A stretch of 64,000 nucleotides of DNA from Gammaproteobacteria bacterium (GCA_030431675.1 JAUIIV010000006.1:17313-81312), one strand, 5' to 3'; positions 47,852 to 56,215 are shown, counted from the stretch's first letter. Translations and numbers: made by a program. The notes: generated from the letters alone by a model not told the origin.

Positions 47852-47987
47852 GTACTTTGTTTACATAGCAGTGAGCTACATTTCTTTCTTTCTTGTTGTT
47901 GGGGGGTATGCTATATTCTCCTATCTTGACTACACGCGTACTAGGCGTGGACTATTAAAAAACCATGAAAATCACATCAACACATAA
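47844..47987 (+). CDS. ccmD: Heme exporter protein CcmD
   Basis: 47 residues: one membrane helix (YISFFLVVGGYAIFSYLDY) followed by the basic stretch TRTRRG, the normal CcmD layout. It starts eight bases before the ccmC stop and overlaps ccmE by 23 bases. CcmD stabilises the CcmC-CcmE complex and is needed for release of holo-CcmE. Easily missed because of its size. Confidence 0.88.
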   Translation: MGKYFVYIAVSYISFFLVVGGYAIFSYLDYTRTRRGLLKNHENHINT

Positions 47988-48378
47988 GTGGCGCTTATTC
48001 TATGTGTGTTTTGCAGTTTTTGCCTGTGCACTTGCGGTGGCTTTAGTATTGTATGCCCTGCGTGGTAACATTGATTTATTTTTTACGCCAGATGAGCTTG
48101 TTTTACAACAACCGGCCGCTGTAGTAAGGGTTGGCGGAGAAGTCAAGCGGGGTAGTTTAGAGTATGGGGCAGACTTAAGCGTTAATTTTATACTTACTGA
48201 CTATACGCGAGAATTGACTGTTCACTATTATGGTGTACTTCCAGATTTATTTAGGGAAGAGCAAGCAGTAGTGGCTAGGGGCAAGTTGATAGGGACAACC
48301 TTCTATGCTGAGCAAATTTTAGCAAAACACGATCAAAATTATACTCCGCCTGAACTGGTGGCTAAGATTAAGGAATAG
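47965..48378 (+). CDS. ccmE: Periplasmic heme chaperone CcmE
   Basis: 137 residues. N-terminal membrane anchor (LFYVCFAVFACALAVALVLY), then an OB-fold domain with GGEVKRGS and the C-terminal heme-binding motif LAKHDQNYTPPE, whose His binds heme covalently. It carries heme from CcmC to the CcmF/CcmH lyase. Overlaps ccmD; ccmF starts three bases after its stop codon begins to be read (GTG 48381). Confidence 0.95.
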   Translation: MKITSTHKWRLFYVCFAVFACALAVALVLYALRGNIDLFFTPDELVLQQPAAVVRVGGEVKRGSLEYGADLSVNFILTDYTRELTVHYYGVLPDLFREEQAVVARGKLIGTTFYAEQILAKHDQNYTPPELVAKIKE

Positions 48379-48380
48379 AT

Positions 48381-50237
48381 GTGCTACCAGAGATAGGTTT
48401 GATATGTTTGCTAATTGCGCTGACAGCATCATTTTTGCAAATTATATGTATTTTTTGTAATAAAGGGTTGGTGTCAACTCTTTCATTATTACAGATAGTC
48501 ACTGTGTTACTAGCTTATGCAGTTTTGACGGGTTGTTTTGTGTTAGATGACTTTTCTGTACAATATGTTGCCCATAGCAGTAACTCCGCGCTACCTTGGT
48601 TTTACAAAATTACTGCAGTATGGGGAGCGCATGAAGGTTCATTGTTACTTTGGCTTACGGTACTTAATATATGGCACTTAGCTATATATGTAGTTGCGAT
48701 TCGTAAGCGTTGGGCAAGTACGTTGACCACCTGCGCCTTAACGGTTATGGGCGCTCTTAATTTTGGTTTGCTTATTTTATTAGTACATACGTCAAATCCA
48801 TTTGCACGTTATATCCTTAACCCCCCTCTCGATGGGGCAGACCTAAATCCTATGTTGCAGGATTTGGCGATGATAATTCATCCGCCCATTTTATATATTG
48901 GCTATGTTGGTACAGCAGCAGCGTTTGCTATTACTATAGCTAGGCTGTGGCAACAAAAAATTGATAGTGCTTGGGCAGTTTTACTTAAACCATGGGTGCA
49001 GACTGCATGGGTTTTTTTAACTTTAGGAATTGGGCTTGGTAGTTGGTGGGCTTATTATGAGCTAGGTTGGGGTGGATGGTGGTTCTGGGATCCGGTGGAG
49101 AATGCATCATTTATGCCATGGTTAACGGCTACAGCATTGCTGCATACCTTGTCTTCGGCTGCACGACGTGGAAAGTTTTTAGATGTGGCTGTATTATTAA
49201 CCATCATAACTTTTGCATTAAGTATTTTTGGTACATTTTTGGTGCGCTCTGGTATTATTTCCTCGGTGCACGCATTTGCGCACGACCCAACACGCGGTAA
49301 ACTAATTTTACAGTTGCTATTATGTTGGTGTGGTGGTGCTTTTGCTTTGTATGCATTACGTAGGCATATTTCCCAAACTTCTAGCAAGTGGAGCAAAGAA
49401 GATTTTTCTATTTTGCTGAACAATATTTTGCTAATCATAGCTGCAATTAGCATTATGCTTGGAACTATTTATCCACTTTTACCATTTGCCTCTGTGCAGC
49501 GCGATGCCAGCGTTGGAGTGGCTTATTATAATGCGGTATTTATTCCATTAATGATCGCCATGCTGTTAGTTATGTTGTTTAGCTTCTTTCGTTTACACCA
49601 CCTGATATTGGTTTTGCCAGTGACTGCAGTTTTATCTGCAGGCTTATTGTGGATGTTATTTTTTGAGATTAATTTAAGCGCTTGGTTAGGAGTGACATTA
49701 GCTCTAGGACTTGCTGGTAGTGCGATACAAAGTAAAAGAGTCTTTATGCTGTGTGGACACTTAGGTTTGGCAGTTACTATTATAGGTATTAGCATTAATG
49801 GGAGTTATGAAAGAGAAACAGAACTTGCTATGCATGTTGGCAGTGAATATATATTTGCCAAGCGCTCTTTTTACCTGCAGAATGTAAATGTGTTTGATGG
49901 ACCTAACTATGTAGCTTACCAAGCGAGTATTGAGATGGATGGCAAAAGCATTCTTTTCCCAGAAAAGCGGATGTATTTGGCGCGGGAATTGGTTATGAAT
50001 GAAGTGGCAATATCTCCAGGGTTATTTAATGACGTTTATGTTGTGTTAGGCCAAAATATCTCTGAAGGTGTTTGGGCGGTGCGTATAGCCAATAAGCCTT
50101 TTGTGCGTTGGATTTGGGCTGGGATTGTGATAATGACACTTGGGTTTTTAGCTGAAATATGTAGAAAAATTTACAAGCCAGGCTATGTTAATCTATTATG
50201 TGCTATGAAATCAGTTACAGAAAAAGTAGCATATTAA
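48381..50237 (+). CDS. ccmF: Cytochrome c heme lyase subunit CcmF
   Basis: 618 residues with about 13-15 membrane helices. The WWD heme-handling motif is clear (GWGGWWFWDPVENASFMPW), as are AHEGSLLLW, MLQDLAMIIHPPILYIGYVG and FGTFLVRSGIISSVHAFA. It ligates heme to apocytochrome c with CcmH/CcmI. Start is GTG 48381; the nearby ATG 48379 is out of frame. In most gammaproteobacteria ccmG follows, but here only 47 non-coding bases separate it from ccmH. Confidence 0.96.
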   Translation: MLPEIGLICLLIALTASFLQIICIFCNKGLVSTLSLLQIVTVLLAYAVLTGCFVLDDFSVQYVAHSSNSALPWFYKITAVWGAHEGSLLLWLTVLNIWHLAIYVVAIRKRWASTLTTCALTVMGALNFGLLILLVHTSNPFARYILNPPLDGADLNPMLQDLAMIIHPPILYIGYVGTAAAFAITIARLWQQKIDSAWAVLLKPWVQTAWVFLTLGIGLGSWWAYYELGWGGWWFWDPVENASFMPWLTATALLHTLSSAARRGKFLDVAVLLTIITFALSIFGTFLVRSGIISSVHAFAHDPTRGKLILQLLLCWCGGAFALYALRRHISQTSSKWSKEDFSILLNNILLIIAAISIMLGTIYPLLPFASVQRDASVGVAYYNAVFIPLMIAMLLVMLFSFFRLHHLILVLPVTAVLSAGLLWMLFFEINLSAWLGVTLALGLAGSAIQSKRVFMLCGHLGLAVTIIGISINGSYERETELAMHVGSEYIFAKRSFYLQNVNVFDGPNYVAYQASIEMDGKSILFPEKRMYLARELVMNEVAISPGLFNDVYVVLGQNISEGVWAVRIANKPFVRWIWAGIVIMTLGFLAEICRKIYKPGYVNLLCAMKSVTEKVAY

Positions 50238-50284
50238 AATATCAAATTAAGTATCGTTTATTGTTGGAGCAGTAACTTAGCATT

Positions 50285-50677
50285 ATGGAATTGCGCTTAA
50301 TTTTTGCATTAGCTTGCATTTTGTATATTCAAGTTGTGTTTGCGGGTGTTGATGAATATCGGTTTGATGATCCTAGCTATCAGGCAAGATTTTACAAGTT
50401 GGCAGGTGAATATAAATGCCTTGGTTGCCAAGATGGGTCTTTATTAGAGACCTCTTCATTAAATGCTGTTGATTTACGTACTCAAATCTACAGGATGATA
50501 GCTAGTGGTAAATCAGACCGAGAAATTCGAAATTATTTGGTTTATAGATATGGAGAGCATGTTATGTACAGGTCGCCTACTGCATACAGTTCATGGGCTC
50601 TGTGGCTTACACCAATAGGTTTGCTATTAATTGTAGGTTCTTTTTTGTTGTGGTTTTATAGGTGCGTACGAGTATAA
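50285..50677 (+). CDS. ccmH: Cytochrome c maturation thiol protein CcmH
   Basis: 130 residues: signal sequence/N-terminal helix, the redox motif YKCLGCQDG (Cys-x-x-Cys; family consensus RCxxCQ), the helical part DLRTQIYRMIASGKSDREIR with YLVYRYGE, and a C-terminal membrane helix. It reduces the apocytochrome CxxCH thiols before heme attachment. It corresponds to the N-terminal half of E. coli CcmH. The last 16 bases overlap the ccmI-like gene. Confidence 0.92.
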   Translation: MELRLIFALACILYIQVVFAGVDEYRFDDPSYQARFYKLAGEYKCLGCQDGSLLETSSLNAVDLRTQIYRMIASGKSDREIRNYLVYRYGEHVMYRSPTAYSSWALWLTPIGLLLIVGSFLLWFYRCVRV

Positions 50678-51204
50678 AAATTACCTTTTGTGCGACTTTT
50701 GCCACCATAGTATTCGGGCTATATGTATATTATGGGCAGGCAAGGTATTTAGTAGATTTTTATGCCCCTGAGCAGGTGGAGTTGCGCCAAAATCAAAAGT
50801 TGTTACGACCTATGTATGCTAAACTACAGCGTGAATTAGTTAAAAGTAAGCTAGAGTTGCCTTTTGTGCTTGATAATCTAGATTTGATTATTGATTTTGC
50901 AACCATAAATTCTAAACTAGGGTCTGGTTTTTTACCCGAAAACGTAAAGTCACTATTGTATGGTGTTTTGCGCACTGCGCCACAGCAGGTAACAGCCTTA
51001 AATTTACTAGCAGTGGACGCTTATAATCATCGAGATTATGCAAATGCAGTTACTTTATGGCGTAGAATTTTGTTGGTGGCAGATGAAAATGGTGCCAGCA
51101 ATAGTGAGCATGTTGCTATTTTAAAACAAAAAGTGCTTGAAACTGAGGAAAAAGCCACTGAATTAGAAAGTATACACACAAAAAATGAAAATTATTTGGA
51201 ATAA
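50662..51204 (+). CDS. ccmI: CcmI-like protein (short, TPR-like)
   Basis: 180 residues from GTG 50662. One membrane helix (IKITFCATFATIVFGLYVYY) is followed by a periplasmic helical part whose end fits one TPR unit (TALNLLAVDAYNHRDYANAV). Position after ccmH and TPR-like sequence suggest the apocytochrome chaperone CcmI, but it is less than half the usual size (about 400) and lacks most TPRs. Last gene of the ccm operon. Confidence 0.6.
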   Translation: MRTSIKITFCATFATIVFGLYVYYGQARYLVDFYAPEQVELRQNQKLLRPMYAKLQRELVKSKLELPFVLDNLDLIIDFATINSKLGSGFLPENVKSLLYGVLRTAPQQVTALNLLAVDAYNHRDYANAVTLWRRILLVADENGASNSEHVAILKQKVLETEEKATELESIHTKNENYLE

Positions 51205-51226
51205 AGCTTTCATTCTGAAATAAATT

Positions 51227-51235
51227 TGCTATTAT
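51227..51235 (+). promoter_or_regulatory. Extended -10 promoter for the H1/HU-like gene
   Basis: TG-C-TATTAT (51227-51235) is an extended -10 element; a -35 box is poor (CTTTCA 17 bases upstream). Expected start of transcription about 51242, 34 bases before ATG 51276, with CGGAG as ribosome site. Supports independent transcription from the ccm operon. Confidence 0.4.
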
Positions 51236-51275
51236 GTTGAAATAGTTTTTTTAAGATAACAACGGAGTTTAATCG

Positions 51276-51794
51276 ATGGCAGCTAGGAAAAAGAAATCCA
51301 AAGCAAAGAAGACAAAGGCAAAGAAACGCACAACTACTAAGCGTAAAACAGCTAAGAAGGTAAAACGCAAAACTGTGAAAACCAAAGCTAAAAAACGCAC
51401 TACGAAGCGTACTAAGGCCAAAACTAAGGCTAAACGTACTACGACTACTACTGCTAAGGCTATTAAGACTGGCCCAATCGGTAAAGTTTCTAAAATGTAC
51501 ACTAAGAGTACTTTGCTAACGACTTTGTCTGAACGCACTGGATTGTCTCGCAAGGAAGTAGGTACAGTTATTGAAGAATTGGTAAACGTAGTTGAGGCAC
51601 ACGTGAAGCGTGGTGGTCCAGGCAAGTTTACTTTACCAGGTGTATTGAAGATGACTGTGAAAAACGTGCCAGCACGTAAAGCTCGTAAAGGTATTAATCC
51701 TTTTACTGGCGAGCCAACTATCTTCAAAGCGAAGCCAGCTAGCCGTAAGGTTAAAGTTACACCTCTAAAAGCGCTTAAAGAAATGGCATCCTAA
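51276..51794 (+). CDS. Histone H1-like / HU-type nucleoid protein
   Basis: 172 residues. The first 65 are almost only Lys, Arg, Ala, Thr (KKKSKAKKTKAKKRTTTKR and similar), like eukaryotic H1 tails and bacterial H1-like proteins. Residues about 70-172 are an HU/IHF-family DNA-binding domain (KSTLLTTLSERTGLSRKEVG, VEAHVKRGGPGKFTLPGVLK, RKGINPFTGEP, with the DNA-minor-groove Pro loop). The combination should compact DNA strongly. Similar Lys-rich nucleoid proteins mark dormant or spore-like forms of Coxiella and Chlamydia. Good ribosome site; followed by a strong terminator, so it is a single-gene unit. Confidence 0.9.
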   Translation: MAARKKKSKAKKTKAKKRTTTKRKTAKKVKRKTVKTKAKKRTTKRTKAKTKAKRTTTTTAKAIKTGPIGKVSKMYTKSTLLTTLSERTGLSRKEVGTVIEELVNVVEAHVKRGGPGKFTLPGVLKMTVKNVPARKARKGINPFTGEPTIFKAKPASRKVKVTPLKALKEMAS

Positions 51795-51833
51795 GCAGTC
51801 GCTTAGCCATAAGATTTTCGGCGTTATTTATTT

Positions 51834-51867
51834 CGGGTCGACTTGTTCGGCCCGATTTTCGTCTTTT
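51834..51867 (+). terminator. Rho-independent terminator of the H1/HU-like gene
   Basis: CGGGTCGA (51834-51841) pairs with TCGGCCCG (51847-51854), one G-T wobble, five-base loop, followed by ATTTTCGTCTTTT. GC-rich stem plus T-rich tail is typical. The remaining part of the 249-base gap up to the STAS gene holds only a possible stress-type -10 box (C-TATACA, 51988-51994). Confidence 0.8.
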
Positions 51868-52043
51868 CGACTTTTCTTTTACCAGACCTTGTTCTACTGC
51901 CAATATAGTTGTATTTAAGATGTCACAGAGCAACAATATTCAGTTAAAAAACTAAAATATCTGTTCGTTCGTTTTATATCGTCTATGCTATACATTATTA
52001 CAATTAAATTGTTAATGAAATACATAAAGAGTGGAGTGGTTAT

Positions 52044-52349
52044 ATGTCAATAACATCTAATTTATCTAAGGACGGAGACGCTCTTACTATCCTCGTGGAA
52101 GGTCGCTTTGATTTTAGTTCTTTGCAAACGTTTAGAAACGCGTATGAAAAAATTGAACCAAAACCAAAGAGCTATATAGTCGATCTTAAAGCCTCTGAAT
52201 ATCTTGATAGCTCAGCTTTAGGCATGTTATTGGCATTACGCGATTATGCCGGTGGCGATAATGCTGATATCAGTATTACCAACTGTAATCCTGATGTGAA
52301 AAAGATCTTAGTTATCACTAAATTAGACGAATTATTCAAAGTATCATAA
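52044..52349 (+). CDS. STAS-domain protein (anti-sigma factor antagonist-like)
   Basis: 101 residues, a single STAS domain. The motif VDLKASEYLDSSALGMLLAL contains the D-S-S turn (Ser56/57) whose Ser is phosphorylated by anti-sigma kinases in SpoIIAA/RsbV-type proteins. GTGGAG precedes ATG 52044. It lies 79 bases before the fliA-like gene, from which it is separated by a sigma-54-type promoter. No anti-sigma kinase is in the window. Its position suggests a role in controlling a sigma factor or membrane/chemosensory output. Confidence 0.88.
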   Translation: MSITSNLSKDGDALTILVEGRFDFSSLQTFRNAYEKIEPKPKSYIVDLKASEYLDSSALGMLLALRDYAGGDNADISITNCNPDVKKILVITKLDELFKVS

Positions 52350-52371
52350 TTTTTTGTCCATAAATCCGATC

Positions 52372-52388
52372 TTGGCACACTATTTGCA
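52372..52388 (+). promoter_or_regulatory. Sigma-54 (RpoN)-type -24/-12 promoter for the fliA-like gene
   Basis: TTGGCACACTATTTGCA fits the sigma-54 consensus (TGGCAC-N5-TTGCA) exactly, with the invariant GG (52374-52375) and GC (52386-52387) twelve bases apart. Transcription should begin near 52399, 30 bases before ATG 52429. In Legionella and Pseudomonas, flagellar or developmental cascades use RpoN with an enhancer-binding protein such as FleQ. No enhancer-binding protein is in the window. Confidence 0.7.
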
Positions 52389-52428
52389 TATCTAATAATA
52401 AGAATTAACAACATTTGGACTGCGGAAT

Positions 52429-53172
52429 ATGACAACAATAATAAATGGTTGGAATATGTACAGTGAGAGTGAGACGCAAGCTGCACATGACTTGGTTAGG
52501 CAGCATGCAGGGCTTGTTAAGCGTATTGCCCATCACCTGAAAGGTCGCTTACCTGCAAGCGTGCAAATAGAAGATTTAATTCAATCAGGAATGATAGGTC
52601 TACTTGAAGCGTCAAAAAATTTTGATGACACTAAAGGTGCCAGTTTTGAGACATATTCAGGGATCCGCATTCGTGGAGCAATGCTAGATGAAATAAGAAA
52701 GGGTGATTGGGCGCCTCGTTCAGTACACCGTAATACCCGTAAAATTACTCAAGCAATTCGGGATGTGGAGAATGCTACTGGTAGAGATGCTAGAGATCAT
52801 GAAGTAGCAGAATTATTAGAAATTACCTTGGCCGAGTATCATCGTATGTTACAAGACTCTGTTGGTACCAAAATTTATGGTTTTGAAGATGTTGGCTTTA
52901 GTGATGATGCGATTGCCGATAGTCTATCAGGATATTTTCCTAGCCCTCTAGATGGCCTGCAAGCTACGGATTTCCAGAAATCATTAGCCAAAGCCGTCTC
53001 CGCCTTACCAGAGCGCGAACGCTTAGTGTTAGCTCTTTATTACGACGAGGAGCTAAACCTACGTGAGGTAGGTGTTGTGCTTGGTGTCAGTGAATCGCGC
53101 GTTAGCCAAATTCATAGCCAAGCCATGTTGCGTTTGCAAGCGCGTATGAAGGATTGGCAGCAAGAGCAATAG
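52429..53172 (+). CDS. fliA: RNA polymerase sigma factor FliA-like (sigma-28 family)
   Basis: 247 residues. Sigma-28 features: region 2 (VKRIAHHLKGRLPASVQIED, LIQSGMIGLLEASKNFD, FETYSGIRIRGAMLDEIRKG), the DWAPRSVHR motif typical of FliA, region 3 (GRDARDHEVAELL) and region 4 (LALYYDEELNLREVGVVLG, then SESRVSQIHSQAM). FliA transcribes late flagellar and chemotaxis genes, but no flagellar structural gene lies here, and in non-motile relatives the factor may serve other genes. A FlgM candidate is at 14139-14372. The first ATG (52429, GGA upstream) is used; ATG at codon 10 is an alternative. Preceded by a sigma-54-type promoter. Confidence 0.92.
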   Translation: MTTIINGWNMYSESETQAAHDLVRQHAGLVKRIAHHLKGRLPASVQIEDLIQSGMIGLLEASKNFDDTKGASFETYSGIRIRGAMLDEIRKGDWAPRSVHRNTRKITQAIRDVENATGRDARDHEVAELLEITLAEYHRMLQDSVGTKIYGFEDVGFSDDAIADSLSGYFPSPLDGLQATDFQKSLAKAVSALPERERLVLALYYDEELNLREVGVVLGVSESRVSQIHSQAMLRLQARMKDWQQEQ

Positions 53173-53236
53173 ATTGTAAGCTTGTAACAAGAAGAGTCGT
53201 TGTCTTATTAACGCAGATTGATTATAAGGATTGTAT

Positions 53237-53326
53237 ATGTCTGATGATGCTTGGGATGGTCTTGCTGCTGTGATCATTATCGCTGTAATTACCACAGCAG
53301 TGAGCTACTGGCTCTATACCGTTTAA
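53237..53326 (+). CDS. 29-residue membrane peptide
   Basis: A very short gene with an excellent ribosome site (AAGGA, six bases before ATG 53237). The product has an acidic start (MSDDAWDG) and one hydrophobic helix (LAAVIIIAVITTAVSYWLY). It is the first gene after the FliA-like sigma factor (64 bases) and ends immediately before the convergent gene at 53327. Real small membrane proteins of this size exist, but nothing but the ribosome site and composition supports it. Confidence 0.5.
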   Translation: MSDDAWDGLAAVIIIAVITTAVSYWLYTV

Positions 53327-53506
53327 CTATTTGTTATCCAACTTTGGTTCATTACGACCTATCCATGCACTAGTAGATTTTGTAGATGCAAGTAATTTGC
53401 ATTGTTCTATTGCGTGTTCCAAATCATTTTCTAGTTCAGTGATCTTTTGTCGAAGTTGTAGAATTATGGCTGCTTGATCAGTCGAATTTTTTGCAACTTT
53501 AGACAT
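53327..53506 (-). CDS. Small coiled-coil orphan protein
   Basis: 59 residues from ATG 53506 (AGGTG 8 bases upstream; a GTG at 53515 is also in frame). The middle is a clear amphipathic coiled coil (IILQLRQKITELENDLEHAI). Small SlyX-like or ZapB-like coiled-coil proteins look similar, but no family is assigned. It abuts the stop of the 29-residue gene on the opposite strand. Confidence 0.55.
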   Translation of the reverse strand: MSKVAKNSTDQAAIILQLRQKITELENDLEHAIEQCKLLASTKSTSAWIGRNEPKLDNK

Positions 53507-53565
53507 TGGTAACACCTCATCTGTTTTTGTTTTCCTAGTATATAACTATGGCTTATTTTTCAGAC

Positions 53566-53928
53566 TTAGCAATCTTTTTGACTCAGATAATTAAGAATAT
53601 TATAAACATTTTTTAAAACCAAAAATGACACACCTGTTGCTATAGATAACCAACATATAATTCTAATGTACCTAAACATACGCCCTTTTTTTAACTTAGA
53701 TTTACGATCTAATTCCAACCACATCATTAAAGATGCCGGACCATAAACTAATAATGAGCCTAAGGCCATGAACAAGTGCCAAATAGAAAAGAAGGCAATA
53801 GTAACCGCAGTAGAAGCTGCGTAGAAAATGATTCTCCACCTATAGTAAGATGACAAAATAATTAGTAGCATGAGTACAGCACAAATCCCTTCTACTAGAA
53901 CTGTTGTTTGTAGTTCATACACGTGCAT
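53566..53928 (-). CDS. Small inner-membrane orphan protein
   Basis: 120 residues with four hydrophobic segments (about 8-27, 33-48, 51-70 and 88-104) and a basic loop (LDRKSKLKKGRMFRYIR) that should face the cytoplasm. No family recognised. The ATG at 53928 is the first of two near the start. Divergent from the pyrophosphatase gene, with 158 bases between them. Confidence 0.6.
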   Translation of the reverse strand: MHVYELQTTVLVEGICAVLMLLIILSSYYRWRIIFYAASTAVTIAFFSIWHLFMALGSLLVYGPASLMMWLELDRKSKLKKGRMFRYIRIICWLSIATGVSFLVLKNVYNILNYLSQKDC

Positions 53929-53988
53929 ATGTTTAACGTCCTTGCTGTCAGTATATTGACAATTTTCCAGAATAGCACAGCAAAATCA

Positions 53989-54028
53989 CAATTTGGATAT
54001 ATGGCTGCCAAATTGGGGCTTTTTTTTT
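53989..54028 (+). promoter_or_regulatory. Terminator-like hairpin in the leader of hppA (possible attenuator)
   Basis: CAATTTGG (53989-53996) and CCAAATTG (54008-54015) form a perfect 8-base stem with an 11-base loop, followed by GGGC and nine T (54020-54028). It lies between two divergent genes, so there is no upstream gene on the plus strand for it to terminate; it is 58 bases before the hppA ATG. If transcription starts upstream (a TTGACA lies at 53956-53961 but without a good -10), it could act as a conditional terminator. Otherwise a chance structure. Confidence 0.4.
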
Positions 54029-54086
54029 GCTGGCATTCATATATACTCTTGAGGTTCAAAACCTAGTGTGGATTTAAGGAGTACTA

Positions 54087-56171
54087 ATGTCTCAGGCTTA
54101 CTTTCTCATCATCGCAAGTGGCGTGCTTGCTATTGCCTACGGGGTCATAACCGCATTTGCAATTGCTAAAGCCCCAGCTGGCGATACCAAAATGCGAGCT
54201 ATTGCAGCCGCTATCCAAGAGGGTGCAAACGCATACCTTAATCGTCAGTATAAAACTATTACTATAGTCGGGTGCCTTATCGCCATAGCCCTTTGCTATG
54301 CCCTGGGAGTATATCAGGCCATAGGATTTGTAGTGGGAGCTATTCTATCTGGTGCTGCTGGATATATAGGCATGGGGGTGTCTGTTAGAGCTAACGTGCG
54401 TACCACAGAAGCCGCGCGTAGCGGTCTCAAGCCAGCCCTACAAATATCTTTTCGTGCTGGAGCAGTAACCGGCATGTTAGTAGTTGGTCTTGGACTATTA
54501 GGTGTTACTGTTTACTATAACTTACTGACTTATATAGGGGTTGCCCAAAGGCAGCTACTCGAAGCTTTAGTCGCTCTAGGTTTTGGTGCATCACTAATCT
54601 CTATCTTCGCTCGTCTAGGCGGAGGTATTTTTACTAAAGGTGCAGATGTAGGGGCAGACTTAGTAGGTAAGATTGAGGCCGGTATCCCAGAAGATGACCC
54701 GCGTAACCCTGCCGTGATTGCTGACAATGTTGGCGACAACGTTGGTGATTGTGCTGGTATGGCCGCTGATTTATTCGAAACCTATGCTGTTACTATAGTT
54801 GCTACTATGTTGCTTGGTAGCAGCTTAGCCGGCGAAGCCCTACGCCCAACTCTAATGCTATATCCATTGGCATTAGGTGCAGTATGTATTATCGCCTCAA
54901 TTGTCGGAACCTATTTTGTGCGTTTAGGTAACGATAACAATATTATGCGAGCCCTATACAAGGGATTACTAGCTACATCACTTCTGTCAGCTTTATTCAT
55001 TTATGGTGTTACTAATTGGTTGTTTGGCTCAGCTGAATCATTCTGGATTGGAAGCAGCATAGTAACCGGTACAGATCTATTTATGTGCGCCATTATAGGT
55101 TTGGTGGTTACAGCTCTAATCGTATGGATTACTGAGTACTATACCGGTACAGATTTCAAACCTGTACAAAGTATCGCCAAAGCTTCTAGCACCGGCCATG
55201 CTACTAATATCATTCAAGGGCTAGCAGTTTCCATGGAAGCAACAGCTCTGCCAGTGGTGGTAATTTGTTTAGCAATCTTGATGTCATATATGTTTGCAGG
55301 TCTGTACGGGATCGCAATTGCTGTGACAAGCATGCTTTCTCTAGCTGGTATGATTGTAGCTCTAGACGCCTATGGCCCAGTTACTGACAATGCCGGCGGT
55401 ATTGCCGAAATGTCACAGTTAGATGAGTCTGTGCGTAAAGTGACTGATGCTCTGGATGCTGTGGGTAACACTACCAAGGCAGTAACCAAAGGCTACGCTA
55501 TTAGTTCTGCAGGTTTAGCAGCTTTAGTGCTGTTTGCTGCTTATACAGAAGACCTAACTCATTACTTTCCAACTTTGAATGTAGATTTCAATCTACAAGA
55601 TCCATATGTAGTTGTAGGCTTGTTCATTGGTGGTCTATTACCATATTTGTTCTCTAGTTATGCAATGATGGCTGTTGGTCGTGCTGGCTCTTTGGTTGTG
55701 ACTGAAGTTCGTCGTCAATTTAGAGAAATTACCGGTATTATGGAGGGTAAAGCTAAGCCTGAATATGGCGTGGCTGTTGATCTACTAACCAAAGCAGCAA
55801 TTAGGGAAATGATTATTCCGTCTTTGATGCCAGTGTTAGCTCCAATCATCCTGTTCTTTGTGATTTGGGGTGTTGCCGATTTGCAAAGTGCTTTCACAAG
55901 TTTGGGGGCTATGTTGCTTGGTAGCATCGTGACAGGGATCTTTATGGCATTCTCAATGACCTCAGGTGGGGGTGCTTGGGATAATGCCAAGAAACTGATT
56001 GAAGATGGCTTCAATGGTGGCAAAGGATCAGAAGCTCATAAAGCTGCTGTAACTGGAGATACTGTAGGTGACCCATATAAAGATACAGCTGGTCCTGCGG
56101 TCAATCCGCTAGTAAAAATCATAAATATTATCGCTTTGATTTTATTAGCTACAGTTGCGCATTATACTTAG
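54087..56171 (+). CDS. hppA: Membrane-bound proton-translocating pyrophosphatase (K+-independent type)
   Basis: 694 residues, about 16 membrane helices. It couples hydrolysis of pyrophosphate to proton pumping across the inner membrane. Key motifs: [20 protein letters not shown] and [20 protein letters not shown] (pyrophosphate site), [16 protein letters not shown], and near the end [18 protein letters not shown]. The ion-selectivity loop reads [13 protein letters not shown]; Lys in place of Ala after GNTT is the mark of K+-independent enzymes in the family literature. AAGGAG precedes the ATG. Such pumps help under energy limitation. Followed by a hairpin terminator. Confidence 0.96.
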   Translation: MSQAYFLIIASGVLAIAYGVITAFAIAKAPAGDTKMRAIAAAIQEGANAYLNRQYKTITIVGCLIAIALCYALGVYQAIGFVVGAILSGAAGYIGMGVSVRANVRTTEAARSGLKPALQISFRAGAVTGMLVVGLGLLGVTVYYNLLTYIGVAQRQLLEALVALGFGASLISIFARLGGGIFTKGADVGADLVGKIEAGIPEDDPRNPAVIADNVGDNVGDCAGMAADLFETYAVTIVATMLLGSSLAGEALRPTLMLYPLALGAVCIIASIVGTYFVRLGNDNNIMRALYKGLLATSLLSALFIYGVTNWLFGSAESFWIGSSIVTGTDLFMCAIIGLVVTALIVWITEYYTGTDFKPVQSIAKASSTGHATNIIQGLAVSMEATALPVVVICLAILMSYMFAGLYGIAIAVTSMLSLAGMIVALDAYGPVTDNAGGIAEMSQLDESVRKVTDALDAVGNTTKAVTKGYAISSAGLAALVLFAAYTEDLTHYFPTLNVDFNLQDPYVVVGLFIGGLLPYLFSSYAMMAVGRAGSLVVTEVRRQFREITGIMEGKAKPEYGVAVDLLTKAAIREMIIPSLMPVLAPIILFFVIWGVADLQSAFTSLGAMLLGSIVTGIFMAFSMTSGGGAWDNAKKLIEDGFNGGKGSEAHKAAVTGDTVGDPYKDTAGPAVNPLVKIINIIALILLATVAHYT

Positions 56172-56184
56172 AACTGGAGGTAAG

Positions 56185-56215
56185 CCGCATTCTCCTGCAA
56201 TGGGAGATGCGGTTT
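56185..56215 (+). terminator. Probable terminator after hppA
   Basis: CCGCAT-T-CTCC (56185-56195) pairs with GGAG-ATGCGG (56203-56212) with a single bulged base and a short loop, giving a GC-rich stem. Only TTT follows, so the U-tract is weak and partial read-through to the receiver-like gene at 56249 is possible. Confidence 0.5.

Noticed and set aside
51269..51727. 152-codon open frame on the minus strand opposite the H1/HU gene
   Set aside because: It mirrors the Lys/Arg/Thr codon repeats of the real gene, has no ribosome site and codes for an unnatural Phe/Val/Leu-rich product.
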